Notes: a model not told the origin generated them from the sequence alone. DNA of 64,000 nucleotides from Bradyrhizobium sp. CCBAU 53340 (GCF_015291645.1 NZ_CP030056.1:744001-808000); one strand, 5' to 3'; shown: positions 9,545 through 18,587, counted from the first letter of the stretch. A program made the numbers and translations.

Positions 9545-10380
9545 AGCCTGGTCGGAAGCGCAAGCTCGTCGATGAGGTTTGCGGGGAGTGGCAGGTCTCG
9601 ATCCGCAAGGCTTGTAAGGCCCTCGAGTTCGATCGATCGACCTATCACTACAAATCTCGTCGCTCCGGCCAGGCGGCCCTCGAAGCTCGGATCAAGGAGA
9701 TCTGCCATGTTCGCATCCGCTACGGCTATCGCCGCGTCCATGTGCTGTTGCGCCGCGAGGGATGGCGTCACGGCCAGAACAAGACCCGTCGCATCTATCG
9801 CGAATTGGGCCTGCAATTGCGCAACAAATCGCCCAAGCGCCGGGTCAAGGCCAAGTTGCGCGACGACCGACGGCCCGCGACGCGGGTCAACGAGATCTGG
9901 GCGATGGACTTCGTTCATGACCAGCTGGCCACCGGCGGCAATCTCCGGGTGCTCACGATCGTCGATATCTTCTCCCGCTTCTCGCCCGCACTGGAGCCGC
10001 GGCTCACCTTCCGCGGCACCGATGTCGTGGAGGTACTGGAAAGGGTTTGCAATGAAGTGGGACTCCCGGCGACGATCCGGGTCGATCAAGGCAGCGAGTT
10101 CGTGTCGCGCGATCTTGACCTCTGGGCCTACCAGCGCGGCGTCACGCTGGACTTCTCACGACCCGGCAAGCCGACCGACAACGCCTTCATCGAAGCCTTC
10201 AACGGCCGCTTCCGGGCCGAATGCCTCAACACCCATTGGTTCCTGTCCCTTGCGGATGCCCGGCAAAAGGTGGAGACTTGGCGAAGATACTATAACGAAG
10301 AACGGCCCCACGGGGCGATCGGCAATCGGCCGCCGATTTTGCTGCAAAATCACGTCGGCGACACCAGCCCGCCAACGTGA
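9541..10380 (+). CDS. IS3-family OrfB transposase (DDE/rve)
   Basis: 279 residues. An HTH_21-type region ('IRYGYRRVHVLLRREGW') precedes the rve catalytic core. The catalytic triad is visible: D in 'IWAMDFVHD', D in 'TIRVDQGSEF', E in 'NAFIEAFNGRFR'. The C-terminus ends normally with 'YYNEERPHGAIGNRPP'. It has full length for the subgroup and no stop, so the enzyme is predicted active. Confidence 0.93.
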   Translation: MKPGRKRKLVDEVCGEWQVSIRKACKALEFDRSTYHYKSRRSGQAALEARIKEICHVRIRYGYRRVHVLLRREGWRHGQNKTRRIYRELGLQLRNKSPKRRVKAKLRDDRRPATRVNEIWAMDFVHDQLATGGNLRVLTIVDIFSRFSPALEPRLTFRGTDVVEVLERVCNEVGLPATIRVDQGSEFVSRDLDLWAYQRGVTLDFSRPGKPTDNAFIEAFNGRFRAECLNTHWFLSLADARQKVETWRRYYNEERPHGAIGNRPPILLQNHVGDTSPPT

Positions 10381-10552
10381 TCAGAGGCGCAAAACTCTAG
10401 TTCCGGGTGGTCCAAAGTTCGGTCTCGCTGCACAAAACTCCGAGACTCTAACTGCCGCTGGATGAACATTCAGTGGCAGGTCACTCCGCTTACACATTCA
10501 CGGTCGCACCTGATGGCGGAGAGCATTTGGATGAGAGGCTGTCGCGAGCTCG

Positions 10553-11875
10553 TCAAACCGGGGCTCCGCGGCCCGAAATCAAGTCTACGTATTGTTGCAT
10601 TTGTTCTAAGTGACCGAAGTCGGCATTTTTCGCATCCAGGTGGTCTCTAAGTTGTTCAATGCGCATCACTTTGTTATCGCCCCTGTAGAAGATATTTCTA
10701 AACAAAGGAGTAGCGGTGACACTTTCGATGTAAGTACGGCTTCCTGCACTTGTATCACCTTTTGCGAACTGAAAGTTCAGCATCAAGCTCAAAATTAAAT
10801 GTGGAGCCGTATACCAGTCCCAAGTTAGGCTACCCAAGGAGTAAGCGATGACCGCAACTCGGTTGGGATCACGTGTAGTGCGGTAGTACTCGATCGGCTG
10901 AACTACGTGAGGATGATGGCCCAAAATTATGTCGGCGCCTTCCTCCACAAGCGCATGAGCGAGCTCAATTTGCTTTCGTCTTGGAAAAAACTCGAATTCG
11001 AAGCCCCAATGGATTGAGGCGATGATGACATCGGCATTCTGATGTTTACAGCTCCTTATTTGCGATTTGAGTAGCTCAAGATCGGCCACGACACGTTTGG
11101 ACATGAGCGGTGACGCGTGCACACAATAATGTTCACCGTCGGGTAGGGGTCGCCCATTGAGACCGAATGTGACCGACACGAACCCGAACCTGATGCCCCT
11201 CTTCGTGAAAACCGTGCCCCGGCCGTACTCCTCGGCGCATCGAGGGGCGCCGATTTCAATGATCCCATTCGCTCTGCAGAGCTCTTGAGTGGTTCGAAGA
11301 CCCTGAACGCCCAAGTCCAATGAGTGATTGTTCGCGAGGTTAAGAATCGTGAAACGTCTACCCTGGTGTTCTGTTAATGCGGAATATTGGGCCGATGAGC
11401 AACACATCATCGAAGAGCGGCCGTCGCCTATAGCCTCGCTCACGACATGATCGTCTGCCACCACAGATTCATAATTCGCGAAAGAGATATCGGCATTGAA
11501 GACAGCGGCTTCGATGCTCTCGAACAAAAGATCCTTAGAGTGTTCTAGCCCGCGCGCCTGGATCAGATCCCCCAGTGCACTCAGAGTCGCAGTCTGCTGC
11601 TTTCGAAATGCAGTCGGTAATTCCACAATAGACTTGTCGTTCAAGAACAACGCATCAGAAACATCCCGTGATGTTCTCGTAATTGGGCGCGCGCTTTTAT
11701 AGAACCAGTACGCGCGGTCAATTCCATCCATTTCTGCCGAATCTGTTGCAGCGCTTTCGAGCGGAAAATCCCACCAGCCAAATCGCTTGGCGTTTTCCGC
11801 CAGGTCCAACGTTTCCGGAGTTGTGCGCCAGACATCAACAGGCGTGTTGGGAAGTTTACGCGGCACGGCTTGCAT
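10553..11875 (-). CDS. CapA-family (poly-gamma-glutamate synthesis-like) protein
   Basis: 440 residues of the CapA/PGA_cap metallophosphatase-like fold. Signature motifs are 'ILNLANNHSLDLG' in the middle, 'ASIHWGFEFEFFP', and 'ILGHHPHVVQPIEYY' with the GHHPH metal-site motif. CapA of Bacillus is membrane-anchored, but this protein has no N-terminal hydrophobic segment, so it is probably cytoplasmic. It follows the isochorismatase-fold gene on the minus strand in a catabolic cluster, not a capsule operon, which suggests another substrate. Activity is not predictable beyond the fold. Confidence 0.8.
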   Translation of the reverse strand: MQAVPRKLPNTPVDVWRTTPETLDLAENAKRFGWWDFPLESAATDSAEMDGIDRAYWFYKSARPITRTSRDVSDALFLNDKSIVELPTAFRKQQTATLSALGDLIQARGLEHSKDLLFESIEAAVFNADISFANYESVVADDHVVSEAIGDGRSSMMCCSSAQYSALTEHQGRRFTILNLANNHSLDLGVQGLRTTQELCRANGIIEIGAPRCAEEYGRGTVFTKRGIRFGFVSVTFGLNGRPLPDGEHYCVHASPLMSKRVVADLELLKSQIRSCKHQNADVIIASIHWGFEFEFFPRRKQIELAHALVEEGADIILGHHPHVVQPIEYYRTTRDPNRVAVIAYSLGSLTWDWYTAPHLILSLMLNFQFAKGDTSAGSRTYIESVTATPLFRNIFYRGDNKVMRIEQLRDHLDAKNADFGHLEQMQQYVDLISGRGAPV

Positions 11876-12135
11876 CTCCTCGTCGCATGGCTTTTGATCT
11901 ACGGTTTATAGTCTGCGCAGCACGCAAACCAGGCTCTTTCGCATCCGAAGTCTCCGCAATGCACAAGCGCCACAGGTGTTAACGTTGACGCGCGTGTCAT
12001 ACGCTTCAACGCAGCTCTTCGAGATTCCCTCTCAGGGGTAAGACGTTAGGATCTCGTTTTGCATCTCTTGCTCAGCGGAAAAGAGACAGAAAACAAACCG
12101 CTCGGCTTACTGAGGGAATCTCAAGAAGGGAAATC
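11876..12135. other. Intergenic gap between hydrolase and CapA-like gene
   Basis: About 260 bp with no supported gene. It separates two minus-strand genes, so it may contain a terminator or a second promoter; I could not define either. Confidence 0.4.
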
Positions 12136-12753
12136 TCAGCTGTTTCGGGCGAATAACTTGCCTGAGAGTTCCGATACAATCTCCTCCGTCGTCACTTTCC
12201 GGACAGCGCCATATTGCATACGAAGAGAGTAATTGTGTCTCTCTTCAGTATAGGCGGCGCAGCAGTCGGTGACGCAAATCATATGGAAGCTGCGATCTAC
12301 ACCGTCGCGCAGCGCCATATCGATGCATTGATCCGTTAAAACGCCAACAACAATTACCTCCTCAATGCCCATGTTACGAAGAACCCGCTCCAGGATGGTC
12401 GAACTGAATACCCCAGAAGCTGTCTTTGGTAAGACGATGTCGTCTTCGCCAGGCGCTATCTCGGGAATTACCTGAGCTCCCCATGACCCCTTTGGGATGA
12501 CTAGCTTACGGTGGCAAAGCGAACGATCGCGCCCATCCTTGGTGAGGCTTTCGATTACCGTGTACATCACTTCCACGCCGCACGACCTCGCGGCTTGCAG
12601 TAGCCGCTGGACGTTCGGCACGATCTGATGTTTCACGCGGTCCACGTACTCCGGATATTTGCGCTGTTCTTCCTCAGAAATCTCGTGGTTCTGCAGGTCG
12701 ACAACTAGCAATGCTGTTTTTTGAGGGTCAATGGGGCCGTCATAATTCTTCAT
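12136..12753 (-). CDS. Isochorismatase-fold cysteine hydrolase
   Basis: 205 residues counted from the ATG at 12753, which has AGGAGCG 5 bases upstream; a start 12 codons earlier is less likely. The catalytic triad of the family is visible: Asp19 in 'LLVVDLQN', Lys110 in 'VLPKTASG' and Cys143 in 'VLTDQCID', with the usual cis-peptide context before Cys. Such enzymes cleave C-N bonds in amides (N-carbamoylsarcosine, biuret, nicotinamide, ureidoacrylate). The cluster with amidases favours an amidohydrolase. Exact substrate unknown. Confidence 0.88.
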   Translation of the reverse strand: MKNYDGPIDPQKTALLVVDLQNHEISEEEQRKYPEYVDRVKHQIVPNVQRLLQAARSCGVEVMYTVIESLTKDGRDRSLCHRKLVIPKGSWGAQVIPEIAPGEDDIVLPKTASGVFSSTILERVLRNMGIEEVIVVGVLTDQCIDMALRDGVDRSFHMICVTDCCAAYTEERHNYSLRMQYGAVRKVTTEEIVSELSGKLFARNS

Positions 12754-13630
12754 GTATCGCTCCTGGGTTTGATCTACCCTTCCGATCAATCTAGCAAGGA
12801 TCGTTCCATCGGGCCTGGGCCTATCATGTGACGGCGACTCGCGCTTCTTGAGACCGACCTTCGGTCGGCCTATGAGCCAAGTTTCGTTGGAAAGCCTTGA
12901 TCAAGAGCGGGCTGCCTGTTGCTCGTTCACAAGAGTGTTTTCTTATCGCGGGTTCATCCATAACTGGCCCTGTTCGCTCGCGACCAGAAGCGCCAGCTCT
13001 TCCGCATTAGTCCGGCCCACGACCTCAGAATTGCTGCGCTTTTGCAGGCAAGAATTCGGCGGACCGGAAATGAGCGCTCAGCCGCGGTGATTGCCGCCTT
13101 TGTGTCGCCGGCGCTACGGCGAGCAACATCGGCGGTTGGCCCGTCTCTGTGCGTGCCCGCTTCCTACGGGCCAACAAGAAGAGCCGCCCGGCACGAAAAT
13201 CGCGGCGATGGAAATGGTAGAGATGCTCGTGTACTGGAGTAGCGCCAATCGCTTGCGGGCTGTTGTGACTGTTCGATTGGAGCGTCATTTGTCGGTCCCC
13301 GCGAGGTCGTCTCCGATATATTCCATGCGCTTAGGATACTAGTATCGTACAGAGATTTGCGTCGCATTTTCTTGCCGACTTGAAGAATTCCTGCAGCCCT
13401 TGTGGGATTTGCGAGGGATGGCGCCTGGAAGGTGAAGCAGATGATGTAATACGATCCGATCGATGTGTCATCGGCAAGCGAGAAAATCATCAATTCGTCG
13501 GTTGAGTTGATCAGTAGGTTTTATGTGACCGGTGATAGTTCGTGCTCCACATTGCTGCTCGCGCCATATCGCGCCACGCGGGTTAGAAGACGAGAAGAGT
13601 TGCCGAGTAGGTGGAGGCAATTGGGCGGGG
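12754..13630. other. Gene-poor region between hydrolase and gntR
   Basis: About 880 bp. Frames here are short and have no family features on either strand. The part near 12754-12850 should include the hydrolase promoter. A small inverted repeat (GGCGGG, five bases, CCCGCC at 13624-13640) overlaps the gntR stop and could be a weak terminator. Otherwise nothing recognisable; it may be a decayed gene. Confidence 0.4.
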
Positions 13631-14305
13631 TTATCCCGCCGCCTTATCAGGTGTATTCGCAAAACGAGCGGCTTCCGCCACGAGATCTGCGAAAACGCGT
13701 CCGCCAGTCGTGAGATGATCGTGCATAGCCTGAGCAGCCGCCATGGCATCTCCTCGGGTGATCGCTGCCACAATTGAGCAATGATCTTGATAGGACTGTT
13801 GAATGCGACCTGGTTTTTGGAATGGGTACCGACGATAGAGACGCAGGCGAGCGCGGGTCTCTTTTATCGACTGTTCCAAATATGAGTTTTGCGCACCCTC
13901 GTAGATAGTTTCATGGAGCTCTTTATTAATTGCATCGTACAGCTGCGCATTGTGAAGCGCGCTTTCGCTGCGAGAGTGTATGTCGCGGAGGCGCGCCTGT
14001 AGGTCCGTCGGCATTCGCGCCGCGGCCAGCCTTGCAGACATTCCCTCAAGCTCCGTCATAACTTCGAACATAGCGACAATTTGCTCCGCACTCAGAACCG
14101 AGACGGTCGCACCCCTCCGCTGCTTCAGATCTACCAAGCCACGCGATGCCAGCTGTATCAGGGCTTCCCGGACAGGGGTCTTCGAAACGTTAAACCTGTC
14201 GGAGAGTTGCTTTTCATCAAGCTTGGATCCTGGCTGCAAAGCACCGGAATCAATTTCGGTCTTGATCCAGTTGGCGATTTCGCTAGTTCGGTTGAATTTG
14301 AGCAC
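13631..14305 (-). CDS. GntR-family regulator, FadR/FCD subfamily
   Basis: 224 residues. The N-terminal winged HTH is clear ('IANWIKTEIDSGALQPG', 'LSDRFNVSKTPVREALIQL', 'GLVDLKQRRGATVS'). The C-terminal all-helical FCD ligand domain follows (residues about 75-215), with its metal-binding style residues in 'NKELHETIYEGAQ' and 'YQDHCSIVAAI'. FCD regulators sense small organic acids and usually repress adjacent catabolic genes. It lies downstream of the MatB-like and amidase genes on the same strand. The rhizobial malonate regulator MatR belongs to this subfamily, an analogy only. Confidence 0.9.
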   Translation of the reverse strand: MLKFNRTSEIANWIKTEIDSGALQPGSKLDEKQLSDRFNVSKTPVREALIQLASRGLVDLKQRRGATVSVLSAEQIVAMFEVMTELEGMSARLAAARMPTDLQARLRDIHSRSESALHNAQLYDAINKELHETIYEGAQNSYLEQSIKETRARLRLYRRYPFQKPGRIQQSYQDHCSIVAAITRGDAMAAAQAMHDHLTTGGRVFADLVAEAARFANTPDKAAG

Positions 14306-14604
14306 GGTCCTGCCCGCGGGTATGGGAGTTCATACCACGATCCGCGAGTAGATAGCGAAAAGTTTCGCAATTGTATCGCGACGAGAGGCGGACCGGTTCG
14401 TCAACCGGTAGCTCAAAGGCTCGAACCTTTAGCCCAACAATACTCGAAGGAGCACGCGATTTGCCGGCCCGGCGCTCAACCTAGGCGCTACTTCCCCTAC
14501 CTATGGTGAGACGATCGACGAACATACGGGCCCGAGATCAGATGCTGCCGAATTTACCTCGCCAAGGGCCCATGCCGGTCGAACTCAGAATGAGCCAGCA
14601 GAGA
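14306..14604. other. Intergenic region between gntR and amidase
   Basis: Some 300 bp without a gene. It should hold the gntR promoter, since gntR and the amidase gene point the same way with this gap between them. No clear palindrome seen. Confidence 0.4.
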
Positions 14605-15993
14605 TTAGACCGATCGCGCCGGAATAGTCTCGCTGATCCAACGCCCTAAACCTACAAGGTGCTGATCGGTATGCTGCTGGCCAATAACCTGAATTCCGAG
14701 AGGCATTCCCCTCACCGCAAGAAGCGGAAGCGTGATAGTTGGCGCCCCTAAGACGGAGGTAACAGCATTGTAACTCGGCAGGCCTGTTGTATGTGAGATG
14801 CCCGAGTCAAGTCCTTGATTGTCTAATTTTGGAGCTGGTCCAACGGAGGACGGAGCAACGATAGCGTCGGCGATATGAGCAATTGCGGCGTGGGCTGCTC
14901 TTGCCTTATCGCGCTGGGCGAGTAGTTGACGATAGTCATCTATGCTCATCTTTCTCGCGAGTTCCAGACGAGAGGTCAAGCTGTCACTCAGCCCTCCGCC
15001 AAACCTTTCTACAAGGTTCTCCAGTGACCAGCGCATCTCGTAGGCACAAACGTCACGAGTAATTTCAAGACTTTCGTCGATGGCACGTTCGAACGAGTCG
15101 ACCAGCGAGTGGTTGGTTCTGTCGATGGTGTGGACGCCGGCGTGGCGAAGCTGAGTGAGGAACCGTTCAAATGCGTCTCTGGAATCGTCGTCCAATTCTG
15201 CCGCACCTTGGGCCTCCATCACAATCACTCGTAGTGGCCGGGTTGCCGGATGAAGAGTTGTCTCACCGTAAAGGCCGGGATAGCCGGGATCGCCGCCTGA
15301 TCTCTTTGCGACTTCAATCGACACATGCCACATGTCACGAAGGTCGCCAGCATGGATCCCCACGTGGCTTTGGCTAAGTGCCAGACGCTCCCCACGATGG
15401 ATGGCGCCCATTGTCGGCTTGATCGCATAGTTCGCGCAAAAGCTCGCTGGTCGAATCACCGAGCCAGCCACTTGCGTTCCGATTGCCGCAGGTATCATCC
15501 GCGCGCCGACGGCCGCTGCCGATCCGCTCGACGATCCGCCGGGGGTATGGCGATGGCTGAACGGGTTGGTAGTCGGTCCAGGGTAGGACATGCCGAGTTC
15601 CGTCGTCACTGTCTTACCGAGCACGATGGCGCCCGCGGCTCTCAATGCCTGGACGCAAGCCGTATCTTGATGAGTGTGATTGTCTCTGAACAAGGGAGAT
15701 CCCATACGCGTGGGCATATCCTTTGTCATAAAGAGGTCTTTGATCCCGACCGGCATGCCATCGATGGTCGAAAGCTCTCGTCCCGCGAGGTAACGCGCTG
15801 TGGATCGATCAGCCACGGACCTCGCCTCTCGCACGTTCATTTCGACCCAAGCTCGCACGGTGGGCTCGCGAGCGTCGATCGTTTCGAGACAGCGCTCAAG
15901 GTATTTGCGCGGGCTATCTCGTCCTTCTCTGAAGGCGGGTACCGCATCATGAAATGTCAGCGCTTGAAATTCAGCGGGATGGTATGCGCACAA
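14605..15993 (-). CDS. Amidase-signature family amidohydrolase (malonamidase/AtzF-like layout)
   Basis: 462 residues. The Ser-cisSer-Lys triad is visible: Lys85 in 'PVGIKDLF', Ser153 in the glycine/serine motif 'GGSSSGSAAAV', Ser177 in 'GTQVAGSVIRPASF'. Spacing Lys-Ser of 92 and cisSer-Ser of 24 is close to malonamidase E2 of Bradyrhizobium. It hydrolyses a carboxamide or urea-type bond. The probable start is TTG (15993-15991) with GGAG about nine bases upstream; no nearby in-frame ATG exists. It lies 33 bp behind the MatB-like gene, so the two are probably cotranscribed, which makes malonamate or a related malonyl amide a reasonable but untested substrate. Confidence 0.88.
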   Translation of the reverse strand: MCAYHPAEFQALTFHDAVPAFREGRDSPRKYLERCLETIDAREPTVRAWVEMNVREARSVADRSTARYLAGRELSTIDGMPVGIKDLFMTKDMPTRMGSPLFRDNHTHQDTACVQALRAAGAIVLGKTVTTELGMSYPGPTTNPFSHRHTPGGSSSGSAAAVGARMIPAAIGTQVAGSVIRPASFCANYAIKPTMGAIHRGERLALSQSHVGIHAGDLRDMWHVSIEVAKRSGGDPGYPGLYGETTLHPATRPLRVIVMEAQGAAELDDDSRDAFERFLTQLRHAGVHTIDRTNHSLVDSFERAIDESLEITRDVCAYEMRWSLENLVERFGGGLSDSLTSRLELARKMSIDDYRQLLAQRDKARAAHAAIAHIADAIVAPSSVGPAPKLDNQGLDSGISHTTGLPSYNAVTSVLGAPTITLPLLAVRGMPLGIQVIGQQHTDQHLVGLGRWISETIPARSV

Positions 15994-16026
15994 GTGTGCA
16001 ATCTCCAGTTAGCCTAGGGAGGCCGA

Positions 16027-17565
16027 TTATCTATTGGCGTTATCCGAGCCAAGCGTGGGAAAGTCCGCTAGTGTCGTCCGGAGCTCCTTCTTCAAGACTT
16101 TTCCCATAGCATTCCGTGGAAAATCATCGACTACGATGACCTTCTTGGGGGTTTTGTAACTTGCCATGTTTCGCTTGACCTGCTGAATCACCTCGCTTTC
16201 GCTCGGTGGGTCGCTCTTATCGCTAGCAATTACGAAGGCAACGACGCACTCTCCGAAATCCGCGTGAGTTGCTCCGACAACGGCTGACTCCTTAACGGAA
16301 GTCAGTTCATCGATTACAGCCTCAACTTCTGCGGGATAGACGTTGTATCCGCCGCTGATGATGAGATCCTTGGCGCGGCCTGTAATCGAGACGTATCCCT
16401 TCTCGTCGACGAGACCCATGTCGCCGGTACGGAAGAACCCGTCTGCTGTGAGCTCGGCTTTGGTTTGCTCAGCATTGTTCCAGTAACCGGAGAAAAGCCC
16501 CGGTCCTCGCGCTTGAATGATACCTACTTGTCCGACAGGCAGAGCTTCATCTCGCTCGCCTGCAATACGCAAATCAACACCGGGAATCGGTAGCCCTACC
16601 GAACCTGGTCGACGATCACCTTCCAGGGGGTTCGAGCAGAGAATCATTGCCTCGGTCAAACCATAACGCTCCAGGATACGGTGCCCTGTCCGAGTTTCAA
16701 AATCGCGATGCATCGGAGCCGATAGTGGTGCCGAACCGGATATGAACAGTCGCATGTTTCGGCAAAGAGAGCTGGCCAGCGAAGGGCAGGTCAATAGACG
16801 ATGATAGTAAGTTGGCACTCCCATAAAAACGGTTGAGCGAGGAATTGCGTCGAGCACTGGACTTACATCGAATTTATTTTGCAGGAGAATTCGCGCTCCG
16901 CCTGCCAGCGCGACGTTGAATGAGATGAATAGACCATGGCTGTGGAAGATCGGCAGCGCATGTAGCAGAACATCCGAAGACGAGAAGCCCCACAATCGAC
17001 TCAGCGTTTGAGCGGTGTACGAGAGCGCAGCATGGCTGATCAGAGCACCCTTGGGCCGGCCGGTTGTGCCTGAGGTGTAGAGGAGAGCTGCGGGAGCCGC
17101 ACCATTGAGTTCGACGGTGCTAAACGAGGTCTCTCCTGCTTTGACAAGTGATGCGAATGTTCCTTCACCCCGGATGCCAAACGTTAAGACCTTGGTTGAC
17201 CGAGGCACCGTCATGTCGGGAAGAGCTTCCGTATTTGGTCCTCTGAGAAGGAAGGAAGGCTGCGCGTCCTTTAGAAGGTAGGCCAACTCAGCTGAGCGAT
17301 AAGCTGTGTTGATGGGCAAATAGCAGAGCCCAGCACGGAGGCAGGCAAGATAGAGCGCGAAAGCATGTGCGGACTTCTCGACCTGGACGGCCACGCGATC
17401 ACCGACCGCACATCCGAGCCGCCGGAAGACGCTGGCATAGCTACCACAGAGCTTGTGCAGCCACTGAGCGGATAGCGTTTCGCCGCTCTCAAGCTCTAGG
17501 AGCACGTCTGTCGGGTTTGCCTCGGCCCTCCCCTCAACCAGGACATAGAAATTGCGGTTGGACAT
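16027..17565 (-). CDS. Malonyl-CoA synthetase (MatB-like) acyl-CoA ligase
   Basis: 512 residues of the ANL adenylating family. Motifs: P-loop-like 'LLYTSGTTGRPKGALISH', 'LERYGLTEAM', 'FFRTGDMGLVDEKGYVSITGR', 'DLIISGGYNVYPAEVEAVID', and the catalytic Lys in 'PRNAMGKVLKK'. Close overall resemblance to rhizobial MatB, including 'GDRVAVQVEKSAHA' and 'LPIFHSHGLF', points to malonate (or methylmalonate) plus CoA and ATP. SD GGAGAGG lies 8-9 bases before the ATG. First gene of the amidase operon and divergent from the crotonase-fold gene. Assignment to MatB is by recalled similarity, not alignment. Confidence 0.82.
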   Translation of the reverse strand: MSNRNFYVLVEGRAEANPTDVLLELESGETLSAQWLHKLCGSYASVFRRLGCAVGDRVAVQVEKSAHAFALYLACLRAGLCYLPINTAYRSAELAYLLKDAQPSFLLRGPNTEALPDMTVPRSTKVLTFGIRGEGTFASLVKAGETSFSTVELNGAAPAALLYTSGTTGRPKGALISHAALSYTAQTLSRLWGFSSSDVLLHALPIFHSHGLFISFNVALAGGARILLQNKFDVSPVLDAIPRSTVFMGVPTYYHRLLTCPSLASSLCRNMRLFISGSAPLSAPMHRDFETRTGHRILERYGLTEAMILCSNPLEGDRRPGSVGLPIPGVDLRIAGERDEALPVGQVGIIQARGPGLFSGYWNNAEQTKAELTADGFFRTGDMGLVDEKGYVSITGRAKDLIISGGYNVYPAEVEAVIDELTSVKESAVVGATHADFGECVVAFVIASDKSDPPSESEVIQQVKRNMASYKTPKKVIVVDDFPRNAMGKVLKKELRTTLADFPTLGSDNANR

Positions 17566-17626
17566 GACTTACGCCTCTCCTCGCCGCGCTGCCGGCAGGG
17601 CCAGTTTCCGAGATATTCTATTGAAT

Positions 17627-17659
17627 GTAAAAAAAATATCTGTCAACGTAAAAAGAATA
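17627..17659. promoter_or_regulatory. AT-rich direct repeat in the matB-like/crotonase divergent promoter
   Basis: Two copies of GTAAAAARAATA (GTAAAAAAAATA at 17627-17638, GTAAAAAGAATA at 17648-17659) start exactly 21 bp apart, two helical turns. They lie in the 200-bp region between divergently transcribed genes and stand out from the GC-rich surroundings. ATTC-TATT-GAAT (17615-17626) directly precedes them. The layout suits a regulator binding site, possibly for the nearby GntR protein. Confidence 0.45.
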
Positions 17660-17765
17660 CGGAGGGGCTGAGGGCATAGGGCCGAAGCTTCTGTGCTTCA
17701 TCGTTGACAACCGCGCCTCACCTACCCGTCCCTGCAGCGCAGGTTTCGCCAGTCGAGGGAATCGA

Positions 17766-18587
17766 ATGAATAAATTTGGAAGTGAGGTCGCAGCAGGGAA
17801 ACAAAGGAATGAAGAAGCATCTGAGCTCGGGAACTTGCCGACCTTGCATGTGTCAAAAGGGATCGCGAGAATTCAATTGAACCGGTCTCGGCAGCACAAT
17901 CGGTTCGAGCCAACAGACATCGAGACTTTCTCTGAAATCGTCGCGACTTTGGCTCGGCAGTCGAGCGTGCGAGTACTAATGATAACGGCTCAAGGTCCAA
18001 GTTTTAGTTCAGGATTTGACCTGGATACATTGTCGAGTGATCGTGCGGCGGCATGTACAGCCCTGTTCGCCGCGATGTGCGATCTTGTCGAAGAATGCCC
18101 CTTTCCTACTATATGCGGCCTGAATGGAAACATTTACGGAGGCGCTACTGACCTCGCGCTTGCATGTGATTTTCGTATCGGAACGCGGGGATGTCTCTTG
18201 CAAATGTCTCCTTCTCGCCTCGGTATTCAGTACTACTATTCTGGTTTACGACGTTACGTGGAGCGGCTTGGCCTGTCGCAAACGAAACGCCTTTTTCTAA
18301 CAGGCGAGCAAGTTGACAGCATCACGTTGTTACAGATGGGTTATCTTACCGAGGTGTGTACTTCGGATGCGCTTGAAGCGCGATTAGAGCATTTTGCCGG
18401 GATGCTCGCCCAGCGTTCGCCGGCTTCTCTCCGGGGCCTGAAGACGTCGCTCAATTCAATTCGTCGAGGCACTGCTGACCCGGTCGAGATCAATGCGAAG
18501 TTTTTCGAAAGCCTAACATCACCTGATGCCCGAGAGGGCCTAAAAGCGTGGTGTGAGCGCCGGCCTCCTTCATTTGCAGACGTGTGA
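17766..18587 (+). CDS. Crotonase-fold protein (possible malonyl/methylmalonyl-CoA decarboxylase type)
   Basis: 273 residues of the enoyl-CoA hydratase/isomerase superfamily. The oxyanion-hole segments are present ('SFSSGFDLDTL', about 80-90; 'GNIYGGATDLALACDF', about 121-136). Both glutamates of true hydratases are replaced: Asp129 in 'GGATDL', and Ser150 in 'MSPSRLGIQYY', where hydratases have PE. The 'SPSRLGIQYYYSG' segment resembles the methylmalonyl-CoA decarboxylase ScpB/YgfG region 'TPVNLGVPYN'. It is therefore unlikely to be a hydratase. Together with the divergent MatB-like gene it could turn malonyl-CoA into acetyl-CoA. Function is inferred. Confidence 0.78.
   Translation: MNKFGSEVAAGKQRNEEASELGNLPTLHVSKGIARIQLNRSRQHNRFEPTDIETFSEIVATLARQSSVRVLMITAQGPSFSSGFDLDTLSSDRAAACTALFAAMCDLVEECPFPTICGLNGNIYGGATDLALACDFRIGTRGCLLQMSPSRLGIQYYYSGLRRYVERLGLSQTKRLFLTGEQVDSITLLQMGYLTEVCTSDALEARLEHFAGMLAQRSPASLRGLKTSLNSIRRGTADPVEINAKFFESLTSPDAREGLKAWCERRPPSFADV

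Larger units (their letters stand above)
9215..10414 (+). mobile_element. Intact IS3-family insertion sequence (IS407/IS51-like)
   Basis: Both transposase frames are intact. The ends form an imperfect inverted repeat of about 28 bp: left end TGGACCA at 9215, with CTAGAGTCTTGCGC to 9242; right end GCGCAAAACTCTAG from 10387, ending TGGTCCA at 10414. Element length about 1200 bp, normal for the family. Flanks (AAC left, AAG right) show no clear duplication, so later rearrangement of one flank is possible. By frame integrity this is the best candidate for a still mobile element in the window. Confidence 0.8.

Noticed and set aside
12848..13342. Several 60-90 codon frames on both strands
   Set aside because: No motifs, no SD, inconsistent frames; not annotated as genes.
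13624..13640. Terminator at the end of gntR
   Set aside because: A 6-bp GC stem overlaps the stop codon but no T tract follows on the minus strand; mentioned only within the intergenic entry.
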